Shown here piece by piece: positions 54,441 to 62,591 of a stretch of 64,000 nt of DNA; the stretch's first letter is position 1, and each line of letters starts with the position of its first letter. The DNA lies in contig JAMCWJ010000010.1 of the NCBI GenBank assembly GCA_023475105.1, positions 1-64,000 on the forward strand, given 5' to 3'. The stretch comes from Nitrospirota bacterium (GTDB lineage Bacteria; Nitrospirota; Thermodesulfovibrionia; Thermodesulfovibrionales; UBA9159). Made by a program: the position numbers and the translations under genes. A model generated the notes under the pieces. That model saw nothing but the letters and a program-made list of their open reading frames with translations. It was not told where the DNA came from and ran no database searches.

Positions 54441-55705
54441 AGAGTCTCGGATTGCCCCGCGACGGCCGTCTCCTCTTTGCGACAAGAAGCTTCCGTCTCT
54501 TTGCCTACGGGTTTCTCTCCGTCATTCTTATGATCTATCTCGCGCAGATCGGCCTTAGCGAAACACAGATCGGCCTTTTATTCACTCTCACGCTCATAGG
54601 CGATACGATCATTTCCCTGTGGGTTTCCACGGCGGCCGACCGCGTCGGCAGACGACGCATGCTTATCTTTGGATCGATTCTTATGATTCTTGCCGGTGTC
54701 TTGTTCGCGGCGACAGACAATTTCGTGCTGCTTCTCGTTGCGGCGACGATCGGCATAATCAGCCCCAGCGGCTATGAAGTGGGGCCTTTCCTGCCGATCG
54801 AACAGGCAGCACTCTCCCACATCGTTCGGAACGAACAGCGTACCAGGATTTTTTCCTGGTATAACCTTCTCGGCTCTTTTGCCACGGCACTGGGCGCCTT
54901 GTGCGGCGGCGGACTGACACAGGCCTTACAGGACTCAGGGGTGAAACCACTGGGAAGTTACCGCGTGATCGTTATTGCATATGCTGTCGCCGGAATAATA
55001 CTCTGTTTCCTATTCACCCGTCTTTCGGGCACTGTAGAGGTCTCTCAGCCATCGCCCGCCCACGGCCCGGACCAAGAGTTAAAACGACTCTTGGGACTTC
55101 ACCGGTCCAGGCGCGTTGTTTTCAAGCTTTCCGCTCTTTTCTCGCTCGATGCGTTTGCCGGCGGATTTGTGCTGCAAAGTATTGTGGCCTACTGGTTTCA
55201 TGTTCGTTTCAACGTGCAGCCGGCTCTACTTGGGGGCATCTTCTTTGGGGCGAATGTTCTCGCGGGGATCTCCGCGCTGGCAGCGGCACGGATCGCATCC
55301 CGCATCGGCCTCGTGAGAACGATGGTATTTACCCACATCCCCTCGAACATATTGCTAATACTGGTGCCCTTCATGCCTACCTTGCCGCTTGCGATCACTA
55401 TGCTCCTTCTGCGTTTCAGCATATCGCAAATGGATGTACCCACCCGCCAGTCATATATCATGGCAGTGGTGAGTCCCGACGAACGCTCGGCAGCGGCCGG
55501 ACTGACCGGAATCGCGAGGACTACAGGCTCGTCGCTCTCGCCCATCATCACAGGGCCGCTTCTGGCCCAGGCTTCGCTTCTGAATGTGCCGTTTTTCATC
55601 TCCGGGGGGCTCAAAATCATATATGACCTGATGTTGTATCGCAGCTTTCGTGCTCTAAAACCGCCCGAAGAAAAAAGGAGGCCGGGATCCGACCCAAGAG
55701 CGTAA
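54437..55705 (+). CDS. Major facilitator superfamily transporter
   Basis: 422 aa, 12 predicted TM helices. Between TM2 and TM3 lies the MFS motif A variant STAADRVGRRRMLIFGS; the N-terminus FRLFAYGFLSVILMIYLAQIGLSETQIG is typical of a drug or sugar-phosphate-type exporter. TTG start chosen because it is the first codon of a frame coupled to the leader ORF. Substrate unknown. Convergent with pntB, four nt apart. Confidence 0.85.
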   Translation: MKSLGLPRDGRLLFATRSFRLFAYGFLSVILMIYLAQIGLSETQIGLLFTLTLIGDTIISLWVSTAADRVGRRRMLIFGSILMILAGVLFAATDNFVLLLVAATIGIISPSGYEVGPFLPIEQAALSHIVRNEQRTRIFSWYNLLGSFATALGALCGGGLTQALQDSGVKPLGSYRVIVIAYAVAGIILCFLFTRLSGTVEVSQPSPAHGPDQELKRLLGLHRSRRVVFKLSALFSLDAFAGGFVLQSIVAYWFHVRFNVQPALLGGIFFGANVLAGISALAAARIASRIGLVRTMVFTHIPSNILLILVPFMPTLPLAITMLLLRFSISQMDVPTRQSYIMAVVSPDERSAAAGLTGIARTTGSSLSPIITGPLLAQASLLNVPFFISGGLKIIYDLMLYRSFRALKPPEEKRRPGSDPRA

Positions 55706-55709
55706 TCGA

Positions 55710-57083
55710 TCAGGACATGAGTTCCTTCAAATCTTTTATCAGTTCGCCTACTACCGTCTGAGCGTTGCCGTAAAGCATGCGTGCATTTTCGGCGTAAAAG
55801 AGCGGGTTCTCGGTCCCGGAATAACCGGCACCCTTGCCGCGCTTGATCACAATTACATTTTGCGCGCGGTCGGCATTCAAGATCGGCATGCCGTAAATCG
55901 GGCTCGATTTGTCCGTACGCGCCGCGGGATTCACGACGTCATTGGCCCCGATCACAAGTGTCACGTCTGTTTGTGAAAACTCCTCATTGATCTCCTCCAG
56001 GTCGAAGATCTTCTCGTAGGGCACGTCCGCTTCCGCCAGAAGCACATTCATGTGCCCGGGCATGCGCCCCGCAACCGGATGGATGGCGAATTTGACTTCC
56101 ACCCCCACCTCCTCCAGGAGTTCGGTCATTTCCCTGATCTTGTGCTGAGCCTGTCCCACCGCCATGCCGTAACCGGGGACGATTATCACCTTCCGTGCAT
56201 AGCGCAGCATGGCCGCCGCATCGAGTGCGGAGATCTCCTTCATGGTCCCGGTTATCCCTGCGCCCCCCGCTCGGACCTCCCCGGTAATCGGTTTAAAGAG
56301 CACATTGAAGAGCGGCCGGTTCATCGCCTTGGCCATAAGGCGCGTAAGGAGCGAGCCTGCAGCGCCGACCACAACGCCGGCAATCATCATGGCCGGGTTG
56401 TTCAGCACGTAACCTTCGAAGCCCACGGCGAGACCCGTCAAGGCGTTTAGGAGCGAAATCACCACGGGCATATCGGCCCCCCCGATGGGAATAGTTATTA
56501 TCACACCGAGCAAGAGCGCGAAACCGAAGAAAACCGCCAGCCCTGCGGCAGTGCCGGAAACAATTGCATGGATCGCCGAAATAATCGTGAGCACTGCAAG
56601 AATGACATTCACTGCATTTTGTCCGGGCAGATGCATCGTCTTTCTTAAGATTCCTTGCAGCTTGGCAAAAGCGATGCAGCTGCCGGAGAAGGCTGTCGAG
56701 CCGATCAGGGCGCCCAGAGCGGCCAGAACCGTCACCGCCGTACCGTGTGTTTCGCCGCGCGCAAGTTCTATTGCCGCGATTGCTGCAGCCGAGCCTCCTC
56801 CCATACCGTTAAAGAGCGCGACCATCTGCGGCATATCCGTCATCCTGACCACTCTGCCGGACCACCATGAAATACCGCCCCCGAGGATCAGAGCAATTAT
56901 CATCAGGCCATAGTTGCCCATGCCGGGCCATGCAAAGGTAACCAGGGTCGCGAGCACCATTCCGGCTCCGGCCCAGGTAATCCCCCGCCGGGCGGTCACG
57001 GGAGACGACATGCCCTTGAGACCCAGGATAAACAAGAATGCTACGACAAAGTAGCTCGAATTGATAACGACTTCCCTGGTCAT
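55710..57083 (-). CDS. pntB: NAD(P) transhydrogenase beta subunit
   Basis: Proton-translocating transhydrogenase: membrane domain II (about nine TM helices, residues 1-260) and NADP-binding domain III with PGYGMAVGQAQHKIREM, HPVAGRMPGHMNVLLAEADVPY and GANDVVNPAART. 457 aa. Third gene of pntAA-pntAB-pntB. Confidence 0.96.
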   Translation of the reverse strand: MTREVVINSSYFVVAFLFILGLKGMSSPVTARRGITWAGAGMVLATLVTFAWPGMGNYGLMIIALILGGGISWWSGRVVRMTDMPQMVALFNGMGGGSAAAIAAIELARGETHGTAVTVLAALGALIGSTAFSGSCIAFAKLQGILRKTMHLPGQNAVNVILAVLTIISAIHAIVSGTAAGLAVFFGFALLLGVIITIPIGGADMPVVISLLNALTGLAVGFEGYVLNNPAMMIAGVVVGAAGSLLTRLMAKAMNRPLFNVLFKPITGEVRAGGAGITGTMKEISALDAAAMLRYARKVIIVPGYGMAVGQAQHKIREMTELLEEVGVEVKFAIHPVAGRMPGHMNVLLAEADVPYEKIFDLEEINEEFSQTDVTLVIGANDVVNPAARTDKSSPIYGMPILNADRAQNVIVIKRGKGAGYSGTENPLFYAENARMLYGNAQTVVGELIKDLKELMS

Positions 57084-57159
57084 AGGGTAACTTTCACTAT
57101 ACGGTTTCCATTCGTGTTTGAACGGGAACTTGCACCATGCGTATCGAAACTCACGCTAA

Positions 57160-57465
57160 TCATTGTCCTTTTTTTGCAGAAGTCCTATTCTTTTCACTCT
57201 TAAACATGGCGAGCATACGTTCTGTGACCACGTAGCCACCGACCGCATTGCCCGCTCCGAGCAAAACCGCCAAAAAGCCGATTGCCTGCTCAAAGGGCGT
57301 CTGCGCCTGTCCCAGAGCGACCATTGCACCGACCAGAACGACGCCATGCACGAAATTCGAGCCGGACATAAGGGGCGTGTGAAGGATTACGGGCACCCGC
57401 GAGATCACTGCATAGCCGGTGAACGCAGCCAGCATAATTATATAGAGTGCTACAAAGCCTTCCAT
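57160..57465 (-). CDS. pntAB: NAD(P) transhydrogenase alpha subunit part 2
   Basis: Membrane piece with three TM helices (VALYIIMLAAFTGYAVISRVP, MSGSNFVHGVVLVGAMV, AIGFLAVLLGAGNAVGGYVVTERML). 101 aa. AAGGAG before the ATG. The alpha chain is split in two as in alphaproteobacteria and many other bacteria. Confidence 0.93.
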   Translation of the reverse strand: MEGFVALYIIMLAAFTGYAVISRVPVILHTPLMSGSNFVHGVVLVGAMVALGQAQTPFEQAIGFLAVLLGAGNAVGGYVVTERMLAMFKSEKNRTSAKKGQ

Positions 57466-57553
57466 ACACGCTCCTTGTATCTTCTGTCGCCCCTCTTACG
57501 TTAAGAGGAGACGTTAATTGTCATACACGAGCGCTCTCTCACTTTCTGAACCT

Positions 57554-58678
57554 TTATAATCCCAATGCCCTTCTCACACTTTCATTACGGATCTCCCCCT
57601 CATGGGTAAAAACGCTTCCGGCGATGATCTCGTCGCTCCAGTCGATGCGGAGAGCGCCGTCCCTAATATGAGGGGACAAAAAATAAAAAAGGTTCCTGGA
57701 ATACATTCCCGAGGCATGGACCGGCATGCGTGAGGCCAAGTTGACAGGACCGAAGATGGTGATACCGCCGCTGACCACAGTCTCGCCTGGCCGCGTACCG
57801 GCGACATTGCCGCCCCCTTCCGCAGCCATATCCACGACGACAGCGCCCCATTTCATCCCGGCAAGCATCTCGCTGGTTACGATCAAGGGGCTTTTCTTGC
57901 CGGGCAAAGCCGCCGTGGTGATCAGTACGTCCGCTTGTGAAATGGCCTTGGCGAGCTTTTCCTTCTGGAGCTTTCTTTCTTCTTCCGTCAGTTCCCTCGC
58001 ATATCCGCCGGCGCCGATCGCGGACACACCGGTATCTATGAATCTCGCGCCGACTGATTCGACCTGTTCCCTCGTTTCAGGACGCACATCATAGGCTTCA
58101 ACAATTGCACCCAGGCGGTGGGCAGTCGCTATCGCCTGCAGCCCTGCAACACCCGCGCCGATTACCAGGACCCGGGCCGGCCGCAGGGTTCCCGCGGCGG
58201 ACGTTATCATCGGAAAAAATTTCGGGCATTTCCCGGCCGCCATAATGGCGCAGACATAACCGGCCGCCGTGGCCTGAGAAGTGAGCGCGTCCATGCTCTG
58301 GGCGCGGGAAATGCGCGGAATCAATTCGACGGCAAAGCTGGTGATATTCTTCTCACATAAAAGTTTTGCACGTTCCGGGTTCTCAAAGGGACGGAGGAAA
58401 GCGATCAATGTGCTGCCCTGCCGCATCGCACGGATTTCGTCAGGGGAAGGCGCCTGCACTTTCAGTATAAGCTGGGACTTGGCAAATACCCCGGCAGCAT
58501 CCGCCGCAATATCCGCTTCCCCGAATTCCTCATCGCGGAAACAGCTCCCCGCACCGGCGCCGCGTTCTAAACAGAGCTCCGCCCCCAAGGGCTTGAATTT
58601 CCTGGCCACTTCGGGCACAACGGAAACGCGATTCTCATCTGCTGCCGTCTCCTTCGGAACACCTATCACGAGGGCCAT
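57554..58678 (-). CDS. pntAA: NAD(P) transhydrogenase alpha subunit part 1
   Basis: Soluble NAD-binding domain I, related to alanine dehydrogenase: IGVPKETAADENRVSVVP, LTSQATAAGYVCAI, Rossmann motif VLVIGAGVAGLQAIATAHRLGA, VITTAALPGKKSP. 374 aa, full length. With PntAB and PntB it couples NADH/NADP hydride transfer to proton flow. Confidence 0.95.
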   Translation of the reverse strand: MALVIGVPKETAADENRVSVVPEVARKFKPLGAELCLERGAGAGSCFRDEEFGEADIAADAAGVFAKSQLILKVQAPSPDEIRAMRQGSTLIAFLRPFENPERAKLLCEKNITSFAVELIPRISRAQSMDALTSQATAAGYVCAIMAAGKCPKFFPMITSAAGTLRPARVLVIGAGVAGLQAIATAHRLGAIVEAYDVRPETREQVESVGARFIDTGVSAIGAGGYARELTEEERKLQKEKLAKAISQADVLITTAALPGKKSPLIVTSEMLAGMKWGAVVVDMAAEGGGNVAGTRPGETVVSGGITIFGPVNLASRMPVHASGMYSRNLFYFLSPHIRDGALRIDWSDEIIAGSVFTHEGEIRNESVRRALGL

Positions 58679-58772
58679 GAGAACCTCGCTTTTCCTCGTA
58701 CATCCGGTAGTCTATCCAAATAGCGCAGACGATATTGACTTACCAAAATGACGGCGCCTCTTCTTTCATTGC

Positions 58773-59009
58773 TTAAACTTTCTGTCTTTTCTTGACCTTG
58801 TAAACGAGAATATCTTTCTTGACTTTAATTTTCTCCAACTCACCCTTTGCAAGCATTAAATTCAGGACATCTTCCAATTCATCTATCGCATGTTTCCCCT
58901 TATCCGACTTCATCCACCAGTTCATTATCCCCTCCAAAGTATCCCCTTCTTCCGGCCGTGTTGTGAGGTAGGCCAAGATCTTCCCGCTGATCTCTGCATG
59001 CCTTGCCAT
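58773..59009 (-). CDS. 78-aa hypothetical protein, winged-helix-like
   Basis: Short basic protein: HAEISGKILAYLTTRPEEGDTLEGIMNWWM then a helix and a beta hairpin LEKIKVKKDILVYKVKK, a pattern like a small winged helix. AAAGGAGG before the ATG, so it is very likely expressed; 94 nt upstream of pntAA on the same strand. Family not recognised. Confidence 0.75.
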   Translation of the reverse strand: MARHAEISGKILAYLTTRPEEGDTLEGIMNWWMKSDKGKHAIDELEDVLNLMLAKGELEKIKVKKDILVYKVKKRQKV

Positions 59010-59071
59010 GCTAAACCTCCTTTATTCTAATGGTATAACAATTATCATCACCCGTCCATCAAAATGCAGTT

Positions 59072-59230
59072 TCAGAGGCCAAGCATTTCTTGGCAGATAT
59101 CGCAGAATCCCGGCCCTTTTTTATCTGTATCACTGATGCGATTGGAAAGATACATTATGCATTCAGGATCAGAACAATGGTCAAGATGCCTTGTGCCCCT
59201 GATACTCTTATATCACAGAAATACGCGACC
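59072..59230 (-). pseudogene. Archaemetzincin C-terminal remnant
   Basis: The minus-strand frame ending at 59072 encodes LDHCSDPECIMYLSNRISDT and then KKGPGFCDICQEML, fitting the archaemetzincin signature C-x4-C-x-M-x17-C-x2-C. The upstream HExxH zinc site is not readable: stop codons and frame changes appear from about 59200 on. Only the tail survives, so no protease is made. No intact copy is in the window. Confidence 0.75.
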
Positions 59231-59380
59231 ATCAATCAAAATAGGGGGAACGCCCTCTTTTCTTCTCTTTATGAGGACCCGACGGACATTTAGATCTCAT
59301 TACAAAAAAAGAAAAGACAAAAGGACAATTGTCAGTGAGGGGATTGTTACTAAGGGGAACATAAGTAGGATACCTTTGAA

Positions 59381-59440
59381 TGTCACTCCGGCTTGACCGG
59401 AGTCTCTCTTAAGAAGGATTCCCGACAAGCGGGAATGACA
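59381..59440. repeat. Inverted pair of short palindromic (REP-like) units
   Basis: Two units in opposite orientation, 14 nt apart: ACTCCGG-5nt-CCGGAGT (59385-59403) and ATTCCCG-5nt-CGGGAAT (59418-59436). Each has a 7-bp stem, 5-nt loop and a GACA flank. Intergenic. Confidence 0.7.
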
Positions 59441-59614
59441 TCCTACTAACGAACGTATTAGTAAATGCATGCCTTGACATAGGCGGTAATGATACTAGAC
59501 TGAGAGTAGATACTAATATTTCATGAAGTTACTAGGGAGGTCATAGGTAAAAGAGCACCATGTGTCATTCACGCAAGCGAAGCGCGTCGGGAACCTCTCT
59601 GAAAACAAAGAAAG

Positions 59615-59637
59615 ATTCCGGACATGCCGGAATGACG
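59615..59637. repeat. Third REP-like unit
   Basis: ATTCCGG-5nt-CCGGAAT (59615-59633) followed by GACG, same design and orientation as the unit at 59418. Confidence 0.65.
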
Positions 59638-59649
59638 GAATAGGAGGAG

Positions 59650-59790
59650 ATGTCGCTTTCTTTCGACCTCATTAGTGAGAGCAAGAAAGGAATCGTGCCC
59701 GCAAAAAAGGGGATCTCCGGGAAAAGGGCTGCGGCGAAAAGCAAAAAGGTCTTAAGAGAGGTAGACCCGCAATGTATAAATAAGAAATGA
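59650..59790 (+). CDS. 46-aa lysine-rich small protein
   Basis: ATG 59650 right behind TAGGAGG; the product has an acidic start (MSLSFDLISESKK) and a basic centre and end (KKGISGKRAAAKSKKVLRE...), 12 Lys of 46. Its TGA overlaps the next ATG (ATGA), so it is probably translated together with the PurM/HypE-like protein. No known family; may bind nucleic acid or only serve coupling. Confidence 0.55.
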   Translation: MSLSFDLISESKKGIVPAKKGISGKRAAAKSKKVLREVDPQCINKK

Positions 59791-60809
59791 ACCGGAAAGT
59801 CATGTTACTTCCGGCTGGAAAGCTGCCACTCAACATACTCGCCAGGATGATTAAGGCCTACACATCTTTAGATGAGAGGGTTAAGGTAGGTGCTGCGATC
59901 GGAGAGGATGCGGCTGCTGTCGACATGGGTGAGAAGTATCTCCTTCTAAAGACGGATCCGATTACATTTATAGCCGAAGATATAGGAACTTACACCGTAA
60001 GAATCAATGCAAATGACATAGCTACTATGGGTGGGAAACCCCTGTGGCTTCTTACTTCGATCCTTCTGCCTGAGAAGCACACAACAAATGAACTTGTGGA
60101 GGAAATATTTCGGCAGCTTTCATTTGCCTGCAAGGAGATCGGTGTTTCCTTATGCGGGGGACATACTGAAATTACTCCCGGCATTGACAGGGTCATTGTA
60201 GTAGGCGCAATGATCGGAGAGGTTAAGAAGGATCGCCTTATAACTACAAGTGGTGCGAAGACAGGAGATGATATACTCCTCACCAAGGCGATAGCTGTTG
60301 AGGGTACATCCGTTATCGCTCGCCGGAAGGGAAAAGATCTCGAAGCTGTCTTTGGCTCAGGTTTTGTTCAAGAGTGCAAGGACTTCATAGAACGCCCCGG
60401 AATCAGTATTCTCAAAGACGCGGAAATTGCAGGACGATATGCTGACGTTCACTCCATGCACGATCCAACCGAGGGCGGGCTGGCGACCGGTCTCTTCGAG
60501 GTTGCAAGTGCCGCAGACGTCGGACTGATTGTTGAAGAGAAATGTATTCCTGTTTTTCCGGAATGTCAAACCCTCTGCAGCCGCTACGGATTGGATCCCC
60601 TCGGTCTCATTGCATCAGGTTCATTGCTTATTACGGTCAATCCTCGTGACACCGAAAAGGTTTTGAAGGCGTTAAACAACAACGGCATACCTGCCACGAA
60701 GATCGGAAACATCTTGCCAAAAGAACATGGGCTGAAGATAAAGAGGCGTGGCGAGACTTTAGATCTGCCTGTTTTCGACAGGGATGAGATAACAAAGATA
60801 CTTGGTTGA
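59787..60809 (+). CDS. AIR synthase-related (PurM/HypE/ThiL-like) protein
   Basis: ATP-binding PurM fold: GAAIGEDAAAVDMGEKYLLL, NANDIATMGGKPLWLL (PurM N domain), CGGHTEITPGIDRV, then C domain with MHDPTEGGLATGLFEVASAADVG and GSLLITVNP. 340 aa. It lacks the C-terminal PRxC of HypE and the hyp genes are absent, and it does not carry SelD's N-terminal Cys/Sec loop, so the substrate is open. Start could also be the ATG at 59802. Confidence 0.82.
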   Translation: MNRKVMLLPAGKLPLNILARMIKAYTSLDERVKVGAAIGEDAAAVDMGEKYLLLKTDPITFIAEDIGTYTVRINANDIATMGGKPLWLLTSILLPEKHTTNELVEEIFRQLSFACKEIGVSLCGGHTEITPGIDRVIVVGAMIGEVKKDRLITTSGAKTGDDILLTKAIAVEGTSVIARRKGKDLEAVFGSGFVQECKDFIERPGISILKDAEIAGRYADVHSMHDPTEGGLATGLFEVASAADVGLIVEEKCIPVFPECQTLCSRYGLDPLGLIASGSLLITVNPRDTEKVLKALNNNGIPATKIGNILPKEHGLKIKRRGETLDLPVFDRDEITKILG

Positions 60810-60887
60810 TCTCACCGTATTCATAAGTTTCCCACTATAACCTGCGTGCTCACCGTTGAATTATTAGCAATGCTTGGTGTGAAATTG

Positions 60888-60915
60888 TTGACTTCTTATT
60901 AATTCAGATTAAAAT
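60888..60915 (+). promoter_or_regulatory. Sigma70 promoter of the GYD gene
   Basis: TTGACT (60888-60893), 16-nt spacer, TAAAAT (60910-60915); leader about 53 nt. Confidence 0.55.
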
Positions 60916-60974
60916 GACGTTAAGAGAACTGATAATTACAAATTTCCGTGTTTGTGAGAAGGAAGGAGGATGTT

Positions 60975-61259
60975 ATGCCGTATTATGTAATCTTGAGTAC
61001 TCTTACAGATGAAGGGCGCAAGACAATCAAACAGAACCCCGAGAGGATACTCGAGGTGGACAAGGAACTCGAGAAAATGGGGGTAAAGGTCCGTGAGCAG
61101 TATGCGGTTCTCGGACAGTATGATTTCGTGAATATTGTGGAAGCCCCTAATATCGAAACGATTATGAAGACGTCCGCTGATATAGGTGCACGGGGTTCGG
61201 TGCAGCTCACGACTCTCCCTGCATTGCCTATACGGGAATTCATTAAGAAGTTGAAGTGA
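60975..61259 (+). CDS. GYD domain protein
   Basis: 94-aa ferredoxin-like fold of the GYD family (PF08734): MPYYVILSTLTDEGRKTIKQNPERI, YAVLGQYDFVNIVEAPN (the GxYD element) and SVQLTTLPALP. AAGGAGG seven nt upstream; ATG 60975 chosen over the open frame before it. Function of the family is unknown. Confidence 0.88.
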   Translation: MPYYVILSTLTDEGRKTIKQNPERILEVDKELEKMGVKVREQYAVLGQYDFVNIVEAPNIETIMKTSADIGARGSVQLTTLPALPIREFIKKLK

Positions 61260-61512
61260 CTGGCCGAAGCGAAATTGAGATTGTCGAAAAGGTGCACTTC
61301 AGACTGCATTGGCTCGGCAGGTACCTGCAAAATTTGTCCGCTGATGCTGCATGCAGCCCGTATCAGCGGCACTTGTGGATGGTACCAGGGCGGCCGCCGT
61401 CAGATTCCGTTTCGACAACCACCTGAGCGATCTGTCCGGATATACAAGACGCTGATGAGAAACGCACTATTTCAACTAAGTAGTATCGCGAACTGAGCGG
61501 AAGGATAGACGA
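61260..61512. other. Intergenic stretch, nothing recognised
   Basis: 253 nt between the GYD gene and the convergent THUMP gene. A plus-strand frame without start reads VHFRLHWLGRYLQNL but cannot be assigned; no RNA gene or repeat seen. Confidence 0.4.
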
Positions 61513-62049
61513 TTATTTCACTTTGACAAAAGGATATCTCTCCTTTGTTTCCCCGGTCATGAGGCCGACGCCGGCGCGGTTTCCTACGGTCTCAATGATA
61601 ATCATTTTCTCAAACTCTTCAATGCTGACTGTGGCCCGCTTTCCTTTATTTTCAAGGGACTCCAAAATGAACTTATCGAGCTCTTTTTCCGTTTCCATGC
61701 CCGATATCTCGCCCTTATGTCCTCTCCTTACGACCCGGACAAAAAATCTACTGTTTTCCAACTGGTCGATATAAGGGAAGACAGCCTCTTTCGCCTTGTC
61801 CCTGAAATCCGCGACGTCAAACGAAAAATTCCTCTCCAGGGGCACGATCTGGCCCAAAGACCTCAGTTTTCCGGGAGCTTCCCGCAGGATGCTCTCCAGT
61901 GCCTCTAAGAAGGCGGGTACGTTCGCAACGTAGCCAAGGATAACGTCCCGATATCCGGAGCCTCTGAACTCTCCATAGTTATTCAAAAGCCGTAAGACAT
62001 ATCGTTCCTGTCTCTTCCGCGCAGTGGCAAGGATATTCCACTTTTCCAT
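61513..62049 (-). CDS. THUMP-domain protein (Tan1-like)
   Basis: 178 aa from ATG 62049 (AAAGGAG seven nt upstream). N-terminal WNILATARKRQERYVLRLL and the THUMP core FFVRVVRRGHKGEISGMETEKELDKFI ... YPFVKV match small THUMP proteins of the archaeal/eukaryal Tan1 type, which bind tRNA; there is no attached modification enzyme. Rare in bacteria in stand-alone form. Confidence 0.75.
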   Translation of the reverse strand: MEKWNILATARKRQERYVLRLLNNYGEFRGSGYRDVILGYVANVPAFLEALESILREAPGKLRSLGQIVPLERNFSFDVADFRDKAKEAVFPYIDQLENSRFFVRVVRRGHKGEISGMETEKELDKFILESLENKGKRATVSIEEFEKMIIIETVGNRAGVGLMTGETKERYPFVKVK

Positions 62050-62141
62050 AACTTCTCCTTTTACTATTGTATTTCGATTTTCGGCCATTTTCTATGGTTG
62101 CTCAACGTCCTCAAGAACGAGTTTTCATTACGGACTCAGGA

Positions 62142-62170
62142 TTAGCACATAATCCCTGAAATAGTAAAAT
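62142..62170 (+). promoter_or_regulatory. Promoter of the AmmeMemoRadiSam stub, probably leaderless
   Basis: TTAGCA (62142-62147), 17-nt spacer, TAAAAT (62165-62170), six nt before the ATG; no ribosome site. Confidence 0.45.
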
Positions 62171-62176
62171 AAAAAT

Positions 62177-62344
62177 ATGGAAAGAGAGGCATACTTATAC
62201 GAAAAACTGGACGGCAAAAAAGTGGGATGCCGCACCTGTCAACGGAGATGTGTTATACCTGAAGGCGAAAAGGGGTGGTGTGATACGAGGATAAACAGGG
62301 GCGGCAGACTCTATAGCGTCATTTATGCAGAAGTATCGCTCTGA
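62177..62344 (+). pseudogene. AmmeMemoRadiSam radical SAM protein, N-terminal stub
   Basis: 55 codons: MEREAYLYEKLDGKKVGCRT, CQRRCVIPEGEKGWC and RINRGGRLYSVIYAEVS match the start of the AmmeMemoRadiSam PflA-like protein (normally about 340 aa), including its N-terminal Cys cluster. After AEVS the homology stops and a TGA follows; the radical-SAM CxxxCxxC core is absent. Truncated by deletion. Confidence 0.7.
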
Positions 62345-62509
62345 CCTGAGGAATCCATGCATGATAAGCCACCGCACCTTCTCTTCTCTTTCCTCCCTCA
62401 ATTTTTCTTTGCCTTTTTCAGGCTTTTTCGGTGGCGGCACTACCCATCCCTGCATTGGCGTCTCCCGTAGGATCTTACTTAATCTGTACTTTTCAGGGGA
62501 ACAGTCCAA
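62345..62509 (-). pseudogene. Possible N-terminal stub of protein-L-isoaspartate methyltransferase (Pcm)
   Basis: Facing the AmmeMemoRadiSam stub, a minus-strand frame from ATG 62509 reads KEKLREEREEKVRWLIMHGF then LRSER, like the N-terminal helices of archaeal-type Pcm, and loses likeness at the same junction (about 62342). The SAM-binding part is missing. The assignment rests on a short helix and is tentative. Confidence 0.3.
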
Positions 62510-62591
62510 TCAATTCATCGGCCTCGAAGAGGCCTTGAATGTGATAAACAAATTGCCTCTGAGCGAAGACTACATGAAAACGTTTTGTAAG

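Noticed and set aside
59072-59230. Second selenoprotein: single TGA at 59213 in the archaemetzincin frame
   Set aside because: Upstream of the TGA the same frame does not give the HExxH motif, other frames carry pieces of it, and no hairpin at SECIS distance is seen; decay explains it better.
59787-60809. PurM-fold gene as selD, which would support selenium use
   Set aside because: It lacks the N-terminal Cys/Sec-Lys loop of selenophosphate synthetase and resembles HypE/ThiL-like proteins.
62177-62344. TGA ending the AmmeMemoRadiSam stub as selenocysteine
   Set aside because: The codons after the TGA do not resume homology to the family.
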